Source: Beijerinckiaceae bacterium (GTDB lineage: Bacteria; Pseudomonadota; Alphaproteobacteria; Rhizobiales; Beijerinckiaceae). Taken from it: a stretch of DNA of 41,902 nt. Location: positions 1 to 41,902 of the forward strand of contig CANGFE010000017.1 of NCBI GenBank assembly GCA_947453155.1. The letters are read 5' to 3'. Made by a program: the position numbers and the translations under genes. The notes below the pieces were generated by a model, which saw only the letters and a list, made by a program, of their open reading frames with translations, did not search any database and was not told the origin of the DNA. Every line of letters starts with the position of its first letter. Position 1 is the first letter of the stretch. Positions 15,899 to 23,620 of this stretch are shown piece by piece.

Positions 15899-17443
15899 TC
15901 AGGCTTTGGGTGGTGCGCCGCGTAGCCCCCTGAGCGGCACGCCCGCCATCCGCAAACCGATCATAAGCGCAAGGGCATAGGTGGTCGCGCCCGCGAGGCC
16001 GAGCAGGGCAAGGGCGGCTTCCTTAGCGAAGGCCCAATTGGCGGTCATTTCAACCGCTATCGTCTGGCCGAACACAGCCACAAGGGCGAGCAGGATGGAG
16101 GCGCCCAGAGTGGCGAGCAAAGTTTTGCCGAGCATGGCGTCAAATTTCATCGCGCCGGCGCGCAGCGCCAAGATAACGAGCAGGCCGAAATTGACCCATG
16201 CGCCTGCCGCCGTGGCCAGCGCCAGACCGGATGCGCCAAGCGGCGCGTAAAGGGCGAGTTTCAGCGCAATGTTGAAAGCCACGGCGCCGAGCGAAATGAA
16301 CATCGGCGTTTTGGTGTCACCACGCGCTTGAAAACTCGCCACAGCAGAGCGGATCAGCACGATAGCAAACAACCCGGTGCCGTAAGCGGCCAGCACATGC
16401 GCAGAAGCGCGCGCCGCCTCTTCCGTAAAAGCGCCGCGCAGAAAAATGCCGCGCATGATGAATTCGGGCAGGATGGTGAAAGCGATGAAGAAGGGGGCTG
16501 ACAAAGCAATCGTCAGCGCCATAGTCCGGTTTTGCGCGTGAAAAGCTGCCCCCGCATCACCGCTTGCAAAGCGGCGGCTCATTTCGGGAAGCAGTACCGT
16601 GCCCGCGGCAATGCCAATCACACCAATCGGCAATTGATAGAGGCGATCTGCATAATAGATCGAGGAAATACCGCCCGCTGGCAGAAGCGAGCCGATGATT
16701 GTATCGGCGAACATGGCAATTTGCACGCCCGCCGAGCCAATGACGGCGGGGCCAAGGCTTGTAAAAAATCGCTTGAGGTCAGCGCTCCACGCAGGCTTGC
16801 GCCAGCGGGTAAAAACATCGGCGCGTTTGGCAGCGATAATCAGCAAAGCGAGTTCAGCAAGACCGGCAGCAAAAATGCCAAAACTCGCGGCCATTCCTGC
16901 ATCGGGAAAGAGAAAGGCGAGAGCCAAAAAGCCAATCATCATCAGATTGAGCAGAACCGGCGCGAAAGCCGCGGCCGCAAAACGCCCATGCGCATTGAGA
17001 ACGCCCGACAGAAGCGTCACCAGCGTGATGCAAGTGAGATAGGGGAAAGTAATGCGCGTCATGGTGACAGCTGACGCCAATTGCGCGGGATTGTCGGCAA
17101 GGCCCGGCGCCAGCAAGCGCACCAATTCATCGGTGAAAATCCACGCAGCGCCCAGCAGCAGCACTTGCGAGATGAGCAGCAGAGTCAGGATCTGCCCGCC
17201 AAGGACACGCGCTTTATCGGCACCTTCTGTCTCCAACACGCGCGCATAGCTGGGGACGAAAGCGGCATTAAATGCGCCTTCGCCAAAAATCGCGCGGAAA
17301 TGATTGGGCAGGCGAAAGGCAATGTAGAAAGCATCGGCCAAAGCGCCCGCGCCCAGAACAGCTCCCAACACCACGTCACGGAAAAAACCACTCACGCGCG
17401 AGAGCAGCGTGAAGCCAGCGACGGAGAGGAGGTTTTTGATCAT
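15899..17443 (-). CDS. murJ: Lipid II flippase MurJ (MviN)
   Basis: Polytopic inner-membrane protein of the MOP superfamily that moves lipid II across the membrane for peptidoglycan synthesis. With the start at 17443 (MIKNLLSVAGFTLLSRVSGF) it is 514 residues, the usual size, with hydrophobic segments spread evenly over its length. Signature stretches include RDVVLGAVLGAG, FGEGAFNAAFVPSY and ISSIYYADRLYQLPIG. The start lies one base after the glycosyltransferase stop (TGAcATG), so the two are coupled. A longer reading to 17524 would run inside that gene and is rejected. Confidence 0.94.
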   Translation of the reverse strand: MIKNLLSVAGFTLLSRVSGFFRDVVLGAVLGAGALADAFYIAFRLPNHFRAIFGEGAFNAAFVPSYARVLETEGADKARVLGGQILTLLLISQVLLLGAAWIFTDELVRLLAPGLADNPAQLASAVTMTRITFPYLTCITLVTLLSGVLNAHGRFAAAAFAPVLLNLMMIGFLALAFLFPDAGMAASFGIFAAGLAELALLIIAAKRADVFTRWRKPAWSADLKRFFTSLGPAVIGSAGVQIAMFADTIIGSLLPAGGISSIYYADRLYQLPIGVIGIAAGTVLLPEMSRRFASGDAGAAFHAQNRTMALTIALSAPFFIAFTILPEFIMRGIFLRGAFTEEAARASAHVLAAYGTGLFAIVLIRSAVASFQARGDTKTPMFISLGAVAFNIALKLALYAPLGASGLALATAAGAWVNFGLLVILALRAGAMKFDAMLGKTLLATLGASILLALVAVFGQTIAVEMTANWAFAKEAALALLGLAGATTYALALMIGLRMAGVPLRGLRGAPPKA

Positions 17444-17444
17444 G

Positions 17445-18455
17445 TCAGACAGGCGCACGCGCGACAGGGCGCGTGGGATCTGTGGGGGCGACACTTGCTT
17501 CATCTTCGAGGCGCTCAGCCACAAGATAAAGCGGGCGGCGTTTCACTTCCGCAAAAATGCGGCCGATATATTCCCCCAAAATGCCAAGCGAGAGCATTTG
17601 CACACCGGCGAAGAATGTAATCGACACGATCAGCGACGCATAGCCGGGCACGTCAATGCCGTGGAAAATCGTCTGCAATACATAATAGACCGCCATGGCG
17701 AGCGAAAAGACAGACACGCCAAGACCGATATAGGTCCAGATTTTCAGCGGCAGCGTCGAGAAGGACATAAGGCCATCGAGCGCAAAGCGTGTCAGCTTGC
17801 CGTAGGAAAATTTAGTTGTGCCCGCGTGACGCTCGGCGACTTCAAAAGGCACGCCGATCGATTTGAAGCCGATCCAAGCATAGAGACCTTTCGAGAAACG
17901 CGCGCGCTCGCCCATGCTCTTCAAAGCTTCAACGGCTTGGCGATCAAGCAAGCGGAAATCACCCGCGCCATTGGGCAGGCCCGTTTCACCAAAAGTTTCG
18001 AAGAGGGCATAGAAGCGGCGCGTCAACATGCGGCGCAGGGGTGAATCCGCATTGCGGTCGATACGCGTGCCGTAAACATTCTTGTAACCTTCGCGCCAGC
18101 GCGCGACGAACGTTTCGATCACTTCCGGTGGATGCTGCAAATCGGCATCAATGATCACGACCGCTTGGCCGCGCGCATGATCAAGGCCTGCAGCAATCGC
18201 GATCTCTTTGCCAAAATTGCGACTGAATGAAACAGCGCGGCAGCGATGGTCGAGCGCATGAAGCGCGCGCAGTTTCACCATGCTGTTGTCGGAAGAGCCG
18301 TCATCGACAAAGAGGATTTCATGCGAGGCCGCGACGCGCTCGAGCACGGGCACAAGGCGTGCCACAAGGGCTTCCAGATTGTCGGCCTCGTTGAAGACCG
18401 GAACAATCACCGAAAGTTCCGGTGTGCCGAAGGGGCTGGCGCTCGAAATGTTCAT
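17445..18455 (-). CDS. Family 2 glycosyltransferase, polyprenyl-phosphate type (GtrB/ArnC/FlmF-like)
   Basis: An inner-membrane enzyme that probably links a sugar to undecaprenyl phosphate. The GT-A domain shows VIVPVFNEADNL, D51/D52 in FVDDGSSD and DAD (103-105) followed by LQHPPE. Two C-terminal membrane segments lie at about 237-261 and 272-298, ending in GILGEYIGRIF, the GtrB/DPM1-like layout (336 residues). It is divergent from a YdjC-type deacetylase gene and coupled to murJ. Pairing of such a transferase with a YdjC deacetylase recalls FlmF2-NaxD of Francisella, where Und-P-GalNAc is made and then deacetylated for lipid A. That role here is inference. Confidence 0.88.
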   Translation of the reverse strand: MNISSASPFGTPELSVIVPVFNEADNLEALVARLVPVLERVAASHEILFVDDGSSDNSMVKLRALHALDHRCRAVSFSRNFGKEIAIAAGLDHARGQAVVIIDADLQHPPEVIETFVARWREGYKNVYGTRIDRNADSPLRRMLTRRFYALFETFGETGLPNGAGDFRLLDRQAVEALKSMGERARFSKGLYAWIGFKSIGVPFEVAERHAGTTKFSYGKLTRFALDGLMSFSTLPLKIWTYIGLGVSVFSLAMAVYYVLQTIFHGIDVPGYASLIVSITFFAGVQMLSLGILGEYIGRIFAEVKRRPLYLVAERLEDEASVAPTDPTRPVARAPV

Positions 18456-18599
18456 TCTGTCCCGACTTGCCGTCCTGTCTTGTGCCGGGTCTGTCCGGCT
18501 CCCTTGGATGCCTATTGCGGCAGGGGCTTTTGTGCAAGGTTTTGTGCAAAATCTCCCGCAGGTTTAAGGTGCCCGACTGATCTTGAACCGGACCTGAAC

Positions 18600-19412
18600 A
18601 TGCTCACCCGCAGCCTCACCCTATGCGCCGACGATTATGGCCTGACGCCGGCCGTAACGGGCGGTATTTTGGAGGCCATTGAGGCCGGGCGGCTGCATGC
18701 CACCGGCGCCATGACCACGCGGCCCCATTGGAAGCTGTCGGCGCGTGATCTGGCGAGCTTGGGCGATGGGGTGGAAGCGGGGCTGCATCTTGATCTCACT
18801 TTGGGTCCCGCCCTGACAGGGCTCAAAAGCCTCACCCGCGATGGCCGTCTGCCGACGATCATGCAGATGATCCGCATGTCCCATGCGGGCCAATTGCCGG
18901 AAGCGGAATTGCGCGCCGAGATCGGTGCGCAGATCGACGCTTTTGGCGAGCATTTTGGGCGCGCGCCTGCTTTCATCGACGGGCATCAACATGTGCATAT
19001 GCTGCCTGGTATTCGTGACTGGTTGGTGGATGAAGCAACCAAGCGTGGCTTGGTGGGCAAAATCTGGATGCGCGACAGCGCAGATCGCATGAGCCGCATT
19101 TTGACGCGCGGCGTGCAAGTGCCCAAAGCCATGACAGTGGCGCTGGCAGGCCGCGGCTTTGGCGCTTATGCGCAGGCAAAAGGTTTCGTGACGAACGAAG
19201 GTTTTGCTGGTTTCTCAGCCTTTGATCCGCACCGCGATTACGCGGCCGATTTTGCGCGCTTTCTGGCGGCACCCGGTGAGCGGCATTTGATCATGTGCCA
19301 TCCCGGCCGCGTCGATGCGGAATTGGAACAGCTGGATCCAGCGACTTATTCGCGCGAGCAGGAATTGGAATTTCTGCTGTCGGATCGTTTCAAGGACATG
19401 ATGGCGCGATAG
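18600..19412 (+). CDS. ChbG/YdjC-family carbohydrate deacetylase (HpnK/NaxD-like)
   Basis: A 270-residue metal-dependent deacetylase. Ligands are visible: D12 in CADDYG, H63 in GLHLDL, and the HQHVH cluster (129-133, in DGHQHVHMLPG); a late CHPG also fits. Family members deacetylate chito-oligosaccharides (ChbG) or polyprenyl-linked amino sugars (NaxD); HpnK sits in hopanoid loci. The ATG at 18600 gives the family N-terminus; the open frame extends back to 18246 inside the opposite gene and is not coding there. It is divergent from the GT2 gene, with 144 bases between the starts, and ends before a C/G-rich palindrome. Confidence 0.86.
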   Translation: MLTRSLTLCADDYGLTPAVTGGILEAIEAGRLHATGAMTTRPHWKLSARDLASLGDGVEAGLHLDLTLGPALTGLKSLTRDGRLPTIMQMIRMSHAGQLPEAELRAEIGAQIDAFGEHFGRAPAFIDGHQHVHMLPGIRDWLVDEATKRGLVGKIWMRDSADRMSRILTRGVQVPKAMTVALAGRGFGAYAQAKGFVTNEGFAGFSAFDPHRDYAADFARFLAAPGERHLIMCHPGRVDAELEQLDPATYSREQELEFLLSDRFKDMMAR

Positions 19413-19442
19413 GACATGCGCGAGTTCTTAAAGATTGCGCGA

Positions 19443-19489
19443 CCCCCACCCCTAACACCTCCCCCTTGAGGGGAGGGCTGGGGTGGGGG
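19443..19489. repeat. C/G-rich palindrome (second repeat type or bidirectional terminator)
   Basis: CCCCCACCCC (19443-19452) pairs with GGGGTGGGGG (19480-19489), with an inner CCTCCCC/GGGGAGG pair. Different from the CATTGCGAG family; lies between convergent genes. Confidence 0.7.
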
Positions 19490-19514
19490 CTATGCATCTC
19501 AGTCATTTTATAAA

Positions 19515-20075
19515 TTACCGGCGATAGCTCACCTGGGGCAGCGCTTTCAGCTGGTCTTTCGTCATGTTGAGCGTCGCGTGATCAGGATACATGCGGTTTG
19601 ATGCATTCGCCTGTGCGCTTGAGCTGGAGCGATCACTATCAGCTGAGACATTGGTGCCGGTGGATGGGCGCGTTGTACCGCCTGTTGTTGTCGAGGCTGC
19701 GCGATCATTGGCATTGCTTGGATTGCTGGCGCTGGCATTGCGCGGCATGTCGTTGAATTTCACATCTTCGAACTTCAGCGCCACACGATGCGTGCCAATG
19801 CCTAAGAATCCGCCGACATCCACAACAACGGCGATGGACTTGCCAGAGTGATCAATGAGCACATCGTCAATCTCGCCGATCTTTTCATTGCCGTTGTTGT
19901 AAATATTGACGCCGTCGAGCTTGCTGGCGCGCCAGAGATTGTTGATCTGCTGGTTGCTGAGCGCCTGCGCATTTTGAACGCCGCTGAGGCCCGGCGCAGG
20001 TGCAACATTGCTTTGTGCATAGACTGGGGCGGTGAGAAGCAGGGCTGACATGCAGCCGAGGGCGAGCTTATTCAT
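19515..20075 (-). CDS. Exported PRC-barrel domain protein
   Basis: A secreted or periplasmic protein (186 residues) of unknown role. A signal peptide (MNKLALGCMSALLLTAPVYA) ends in a good cleavage site after VYA at 20. One PRC barrel covers about 48-110 (KLDGVNIYNNGNEKIGEIDDVLID and GIGTHRVALKF). A Ser/Thr/Gly/Asn-rich linker follows (112-160), with a short C-terminal motif (MTKDQLKALPQ). PRC barrels bind proteins or small ligands; exported ones are frequent in Hyphomicrobiales. The start at 20075 has GGAGAAG ahead; the longer reading to 20111 puts residues before the signal peptide and is rejected. Confidence 0.82.
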   Translation of the reverse strand: MNKLALGCMSALLLTAPVYAQSNVAPAPGLSGVQNAQALSNQQINNLWRASKLDGVNIYNNGNEKIGEIDDVLIDHSGKSIAVVVDVGGFLGIGTHRVALKFEDVKFNDMPRNASASNPSNANDRAASTTTGGTTRPSTGTNVSADSDRSSSSAQANASNRMYPDHATLNMTKDQLKALPQVSYRR

Positions 20076-20274
20076 CTGGTCTTCTCCGTGTGTGCCCATC
20101 ATCGGGCTCACACAACAACAGCTTCACCGCGAGATGGTTGCTTGAGTGGAATGTTGATTTTTTGTTCCGGTGTGGCGCGCGTCGAGATCACTTTTTTATA
20201 AAGGTGCGAGGATTTTCCCTGCATCAATGTTGCGTCAAACAATCTGTGTAGGGCACAGCATCAATTCTTTCCTT

Positions 20275-20874
20275 TCACTTCATCGCCTCCTCATACATCT
20301 GCGCAACATGTTCCCAATTCACCAGATGTTCCATGAAAGCTTTGAGGTAATCGGGGCGACGGTTGCGGTAATCGATGTAATAGGAATGTTCCCACACATC
20401 GCAGCCAAGAATGGGTTTGGCATCATGGACCAAAGGGCTTTCGCCATTGGCTGTATTGGTGACGATGATTTTTCCATCCTTCACCGCAAGCCATGCCCAG
20501 CCTGAGCCAAATTGTGTGACGCCAGCTTGAATGAAATCTTCGCGCATCTGATCGACGGAGCCCAAGCTCTCAACAATGGCTTTTTCCAACGCGCCGGGCA
20601 GTGCACCACCGCCATTGGGTTTCATCCAATTCCAGAAATGCAGATGATTGTAATGTTGGCCTGCATTGTTAAAGAGGCCTTGGTTCTTGCCAAAAGATCC
20701 TTTGACAATTTCTTCGAGTGATTGGTTCTCCCATTCAGTATCGCGCAGAAGATTATTGCCATTGTTCACATAAGCGAGGTGATGCTTGTCGTGATGATAT
20801 TCGAGCGTCTCGCGCGACATGAAGGGCTGTAGCGCATCGTGGGAATAGGGCAGGTCGGGCAGGGTGAAAGACAT
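20275..20874 (-). CDS. sodB: Superoxide dismutase, Fe type (Fe/Mn family)
   Basis: Cytoplasmic enzyme (199 residues) that converts superoxide to oxygen and hydrogen peroxide. Metal ligands by family position: H27 in EYHHDKHH, H77 in YNHLHFW, D159 and H163 in CDVWEHSYY. The second-shell glutamine is Q73 (AGQHYNH), the FeSOD position, so iron is the likely metal, though cambialistic use cannot be excluded. No signal peptide. GGAGG about nine bases ahead sets the start. Stands alone, with about 200 bases on one side and 290 on the other without genes. Confidence 0.95.
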   Translation of the reverse strand: MSFTLPDLPYSHDALQPFMSRETLEYHHDKHHLAYVNNGNNLLRDTEWENQSLEEIVKGSFGKNQGLFNNAGQHYNHLHFWNWMKPNGGGALPGALEKAIVESLGSVDQMREDFIQAGVTQFGSGWAWLAVKDGKIIVTNTANGESPLVHDAKPILGCDVWEHSYYIDYRNRRPDYLKAFMEHLVNWEHVAQMYEEAMK

Positions 20875-20990
20875 GGCGTGAGCCTCCGTCAGCGCAAAGT
20901 GGCACCCCGGCTAACGCGCGGGCGCGGCCATTGAAGCAACGGTTGAGCTGGGTAAAAGCCTGATTCGCATGGGTGCTTGGCTGCGCGGGC

Positions 20991-21086
20991 GTCCCGAAAT
21001 GGGACAGAACATGTAAAGTCCAAGCAAATCAGGGCTTTTTGGCAAGTGATCTGCCTTTACGGCCAAGCTCAATTGTGTAAAGTCCA
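20991..21086 (+). promoter_or_regulatory. Cluster of repeats upstream of the PuuD-like gene
   Basis: GTCCC-GAAAT-GGGAC (20991-21005) is an inverted repeat. TGTAAAGTCCA occurs twice in direct orientation (21012-21022, 21076-21086), and GGCA-N7-TGCC (21041-21055) is followed by CTTTAC, the inverse of GTAAAG. This 288-base gap has no gene; the pattern looks regulatory, with no regulator identified. Confidence 0.4.
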
Positions 21087-21162
21087 GCCCGATACCCGCG
21101 AGCGGCGCAAAGCCGCCGCGACAGGATCAAGATCAACGAAATAAAAAGAGGGGCACGGGCCA

Positions 21163-21759
21163 ATGGCATCCATCTTTCAATCTCTCCCGCGTACATTATT
21201 GGCAGGCCTCGTCCTGCTGATCGCCATTGTTGTCGTCGCTGGCGCCATCACTGGCCAGCCTGTTCAGATGAGCCACGCTTGGGGCGCTTTCGCCATGCGT
21301 TGGCTGCACGTTCTCTCCGGCGTGATGTGGATCGGTTTGCTCTGGTATTTGAACTTCGTGCAGATTCCGACTGTGCCGAAGATCGAGCCGGCCGAACATC
21401 GCGCGGCCATCGGCAAGTTCATTGCTCCCAAAGTGCTCTGGTGGTTCCGTTACGGCGCGCTCGCGACCGTCATCACCGGCGGCCTGCTGGCTTGGATGAA
21501 TGGCTATCTCGTCGAAGCTCTGACGCTCCAGAAGAACGTGCTCGCCATCGGCATCGGCATGTGGATGGCTCTCGTCATGGCCTTCAACGTCTGGTTCATC
21601 ATCTGGCCGAATCAGAAGAAGGCACTTGGCATTGTCGAAGCCACGGCTGAAGAAAAGGCCGCAGCGGCACGTCTGGCCATGCTGACGTCGCGCTTCAACA
21701 CGATGTTCTCGATCGGCATGCTCTACATGATGGTTGCCCAGCAAAACGGCGGCCTCTGA
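21163..21759 (+). CDS. PuuD-like (urate-oxidase N-terminal domain family) integral membrane protein
   Basis: A 198-residue membrane protein with four hydrophobic segments (about 11-30, 43-66, 87-108, 124-150) and a fifth near the end. WLHVLSGVMWIGLLWYLNFVQIPTVP and WWFRYGALATVITGGLLAW are typical of the membrane part of PuuD. Full PuuD urate oxidases add a C-terminal cytochrome c; here that is missing (no CxxCH), so urate oxidation is not assured. Conserved histidines (H39, H49) could bind haem. GAGGGG precedes the start. It is a single-gene unit: a gene-free upstream region rich in repeats, and a strong terminator after. Confidence 0.78.
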   Translation: MASIFQSLPRTLLAGLVLLIAIVVVAGAITGQPVQMSHAWGAFAMRWLHVLSGVMWIGLLWYLNFVQIPTVPKIEPAEHRAAIGKFIAPKVLWWFRYGALATVITGGLLAWMNGYLVEALTLQKNVLAIGIGMWMALVMAFNVWFIIWPNQKKALGIVEATAEEKAAAARLAMLTSRFNTMFSIGMLYMMVAQQNGGL

Positions 21760-21780
21760 TCAACGAGATCAGCAGCTTGG

Positions 21781-21809
21781 CGGGGCCCTTCGGGGCCCCG
21801 TTTGCTTTT
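21781..21809 (+). terminator. Rho-independent terminator of the PuuD-like gene
   Basis: CGGGGCCC-TTCG-GGGCCCCG (21781-21800), an 8-bp perfect stem with a stable tetraloop, followed by TTTGCTTTT. Confidence 0.85.
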
Positions 21810-21932
21810 GAGAGACCCTTTCCCCGGTGTGGGTTCCTGACGGTTCCCTCGGTTTTTGCAAAAAGCCGTCCGTCTGGGGTAAAAAGACATTGTGATGTCA
21901 CATATGGCGGCTGCGCCCAGGACTGACGTGAA

Positions 21933-23141
21933 ATGAAGTGGATTGTGGCCGGGGCCGGCGTGCTCCTGAGCATAGCGGGCCTCTACGGGCTAGTGACCGG
22001 CGCGAGCATCATTCAGGTGGAACGTGGCTGGGCGAGTTTCATCGCAGGCGCGGTTGCGCTGTCGGCTGGTGTGATCACGCTGGCTCTTGCAGCTGTCATG
22101 GGCCGCATGGAACAGCTGGTTGTGGCTTGGACTGGCGCCAGCTTCGCGCGCGCCGAAGCGCAGCAGCGCGAAGAAGATGCTGAGCCTTTCCGCCCCCTGC
22201 CGCCGATCTTTGCGCCCGTTGTGCCAGAAAAGCCCGAGCTTGCGGCTGAGCGTGACGCGCCCATGTTCCCCGATCTGCCGCCTTTGCGGGTCGAGGCACC
22301 GAGCTTTGCTGAGCCGGTTGTTGAAGTGGCGCCCGAACCTGCTGCGCCCGAGCCGGTCGTTGAGCTGCGCCGCGAAGAGCGCACGTCGCCTTTGCGCGAT
22401 TTCAAATTCGTCTTCCCGCCGCTTGATGATGACAACAAGCAAGACGAGAAAGCGGCACCTGTTGTAGAAGCGCCTGCGCTTGAGCTGGAAGAGAAGGTTG
22501 AACCTTTGAAGCCGGTGGATGCCAAGCCGGCCTCGCGTTTCAATCTGGGTTGGCTGCGCCGCAATCGCGATGAGTCTGCTGAACCCGTGCTGCCTGAGCG
22601 CGTGGAGCCAGAGCCTTTCATTGAGCCCGCGCCTGCACCGCAGGCTGAGCCTGTGATGGAAGCTCCTGTCGAGCCGGAGCCCATCGAGACGCAGATCGAA
22701 GTCGAGAGCGTCGCAATCGAAATCGAAATGCCGGTGGAAGAGATGCCGGTTGTTGAGCCTGTGGCAGAGCCCATTGAAGAGCCTGCACCCGCGCCAGCAC
22801 TTGCGCCTGCGCCCGATCCGTTCAGTCCTGATTGGCTTGAGCGTGCATTGTCGGGCGCCGATGAAGTGCCGGTTGCGCCTGCACCGCGCTTCGTGCCGCC
22901 CTCACAACGCCGCGCTGCGCAAGTTGAGATGGCTGAGCCTGCACCTGCACCTGAGCCTGTTGTCGACGCACCCGTTGCGCAAGACGGTGGCGAAGCACCT
23001 GTCGAGATTGGCCGCTACAGCGCCAATGATGTGGCTTATGTCATGTTCTCAGACGGGTCGATTACTGCTGAGACGGCGACTGGCACTTATCGATTTAATT
23101 CGCTGATCGAATTGAAAGATTTCATCGAACGCGGCGCATAA
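21933..23141 (+). CDS. Membrane-anchored Glu/Pro/Ala-rich protein of unknown function
   Basis: A 402-residue protein with two N-terminal membrane segments (about 4-26 and 35-57), then some 290 residues dominated by Pro, Glu, Ala and Val (many PEP, APAP, VEP and EMPV runs). That part is surely disordered and strongly acidic. It closes with a compact 45-residue end (IGRYSANDVAYVMFSDGSI, then LIELKDFIERGA) that looks folded and conserved. The layout suggests a cytoplasmic arm that spaces a small domain away from the membrane. No catalytic motif is seen. It sits just after a terminator and before the tandem repeat block. Confidence 0.72.
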   Translation: MKWIVAGAGVLLSIAGLYGLVTGASIIQVERGWASFIAGAVALSAGVITLALAAVMGRMEQLVVAWTGASFARAEAQQREEDAEPFRPLPPIFAPVVPEKPELAAERDAPMFPDLPPLRVEAPSFAEPVVEVAPEPAAPEPVVELRREERTSPLRDFKFVFPPLDDDNKQDEKAAPVVEAPALELEEKVEPLKPVDAKPASRFNLGWLRRNRDESAEPVLPERVEPEPFIEPAPAPQAEPVMEAPVEPEPIETQIEVESVAIEIEMPVEEMPVVEPVAEPIEEPAPAPALAPAPDPFSPDWLERALSGADEVPVAPAPRFVPPSQRRAAQVEMAEPAPAPEPVVDAPVAQDGGEAPVEIGRYSANDVAYVMFSDGSITAETATGTYRFNSLIELKDFIERGA

Positions 23142-23150
23142 GTTTTGCGC

Positions 23151-23606
23151 CGTCCTCGCGAGGATCGCAGCAATCCATGGCGCTGACGCTCATAGGTTGG
23201 TGCACTGGATTGCCACGTCGGCCTTCGGCCTCCTCGCAATGACGGGATGAAGATTAGGGCCTGAGCGGCGCTCTATCTCGTCTGCCATGAGACATGCTCA
23301 AAAGAAGCGTCACTACCTCTCCGCCGTCATTGCGAGGAGCGTAGCGACGCGGCAATCCATGGCGCTGACGCTCATAGGTTGGTGCACTGGATTGCCACGT
23401 CGGCCTTCGGCCTCCTCGCAATGACGGGATGAAGATTAGGGCCTGAGCGGCGCTCTATCTCGTCTGCCATGAGAATGCTCAAAAGAAGCGTCACTACCTC
23501 TCCGCCGTCATTACGAGGAGCGTAGCGACGCGGCAATCCATGGCGCTGACGCTCATAGGTTGGTGCACTGGATTGCCACGTCGGCCTTAGGCCTCCTCGC
23601 AATAAA
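23151..23606. repeat. Tandem array: three palindromic repeats with an 80-base spacer, period 181-182
   Basis: The same unit is repeated with offsets of 182 and 181 bases: palindrome copies at 23151-23244 (left end truncated), 23325-23426 and 23506-23606 (right end decayed). The spacers at 23245-23324 and 23427-23505 are identical apart from one missing C. This fills the 479-base gap between the Glu/Pro-rich protein and oligopeptidase B; no gene is seen in it. Confidence 0.92.
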
Positions 23607-23620
23607 GGAGGAGGGGGCGC

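Noticed and set aside
18246..18599. Extension of the YdjC-type ORF back into the GT2 gene
   Set aside because: Overlaps the opposite gene; the family begins at MLTRSLTLCADDYG.
23151..23606. CRISPR array
   Set aside because: Units are about 100-base palindromes with identical 80-base spacers; CRISPR repeats are short and spacers differ. No cas gene.
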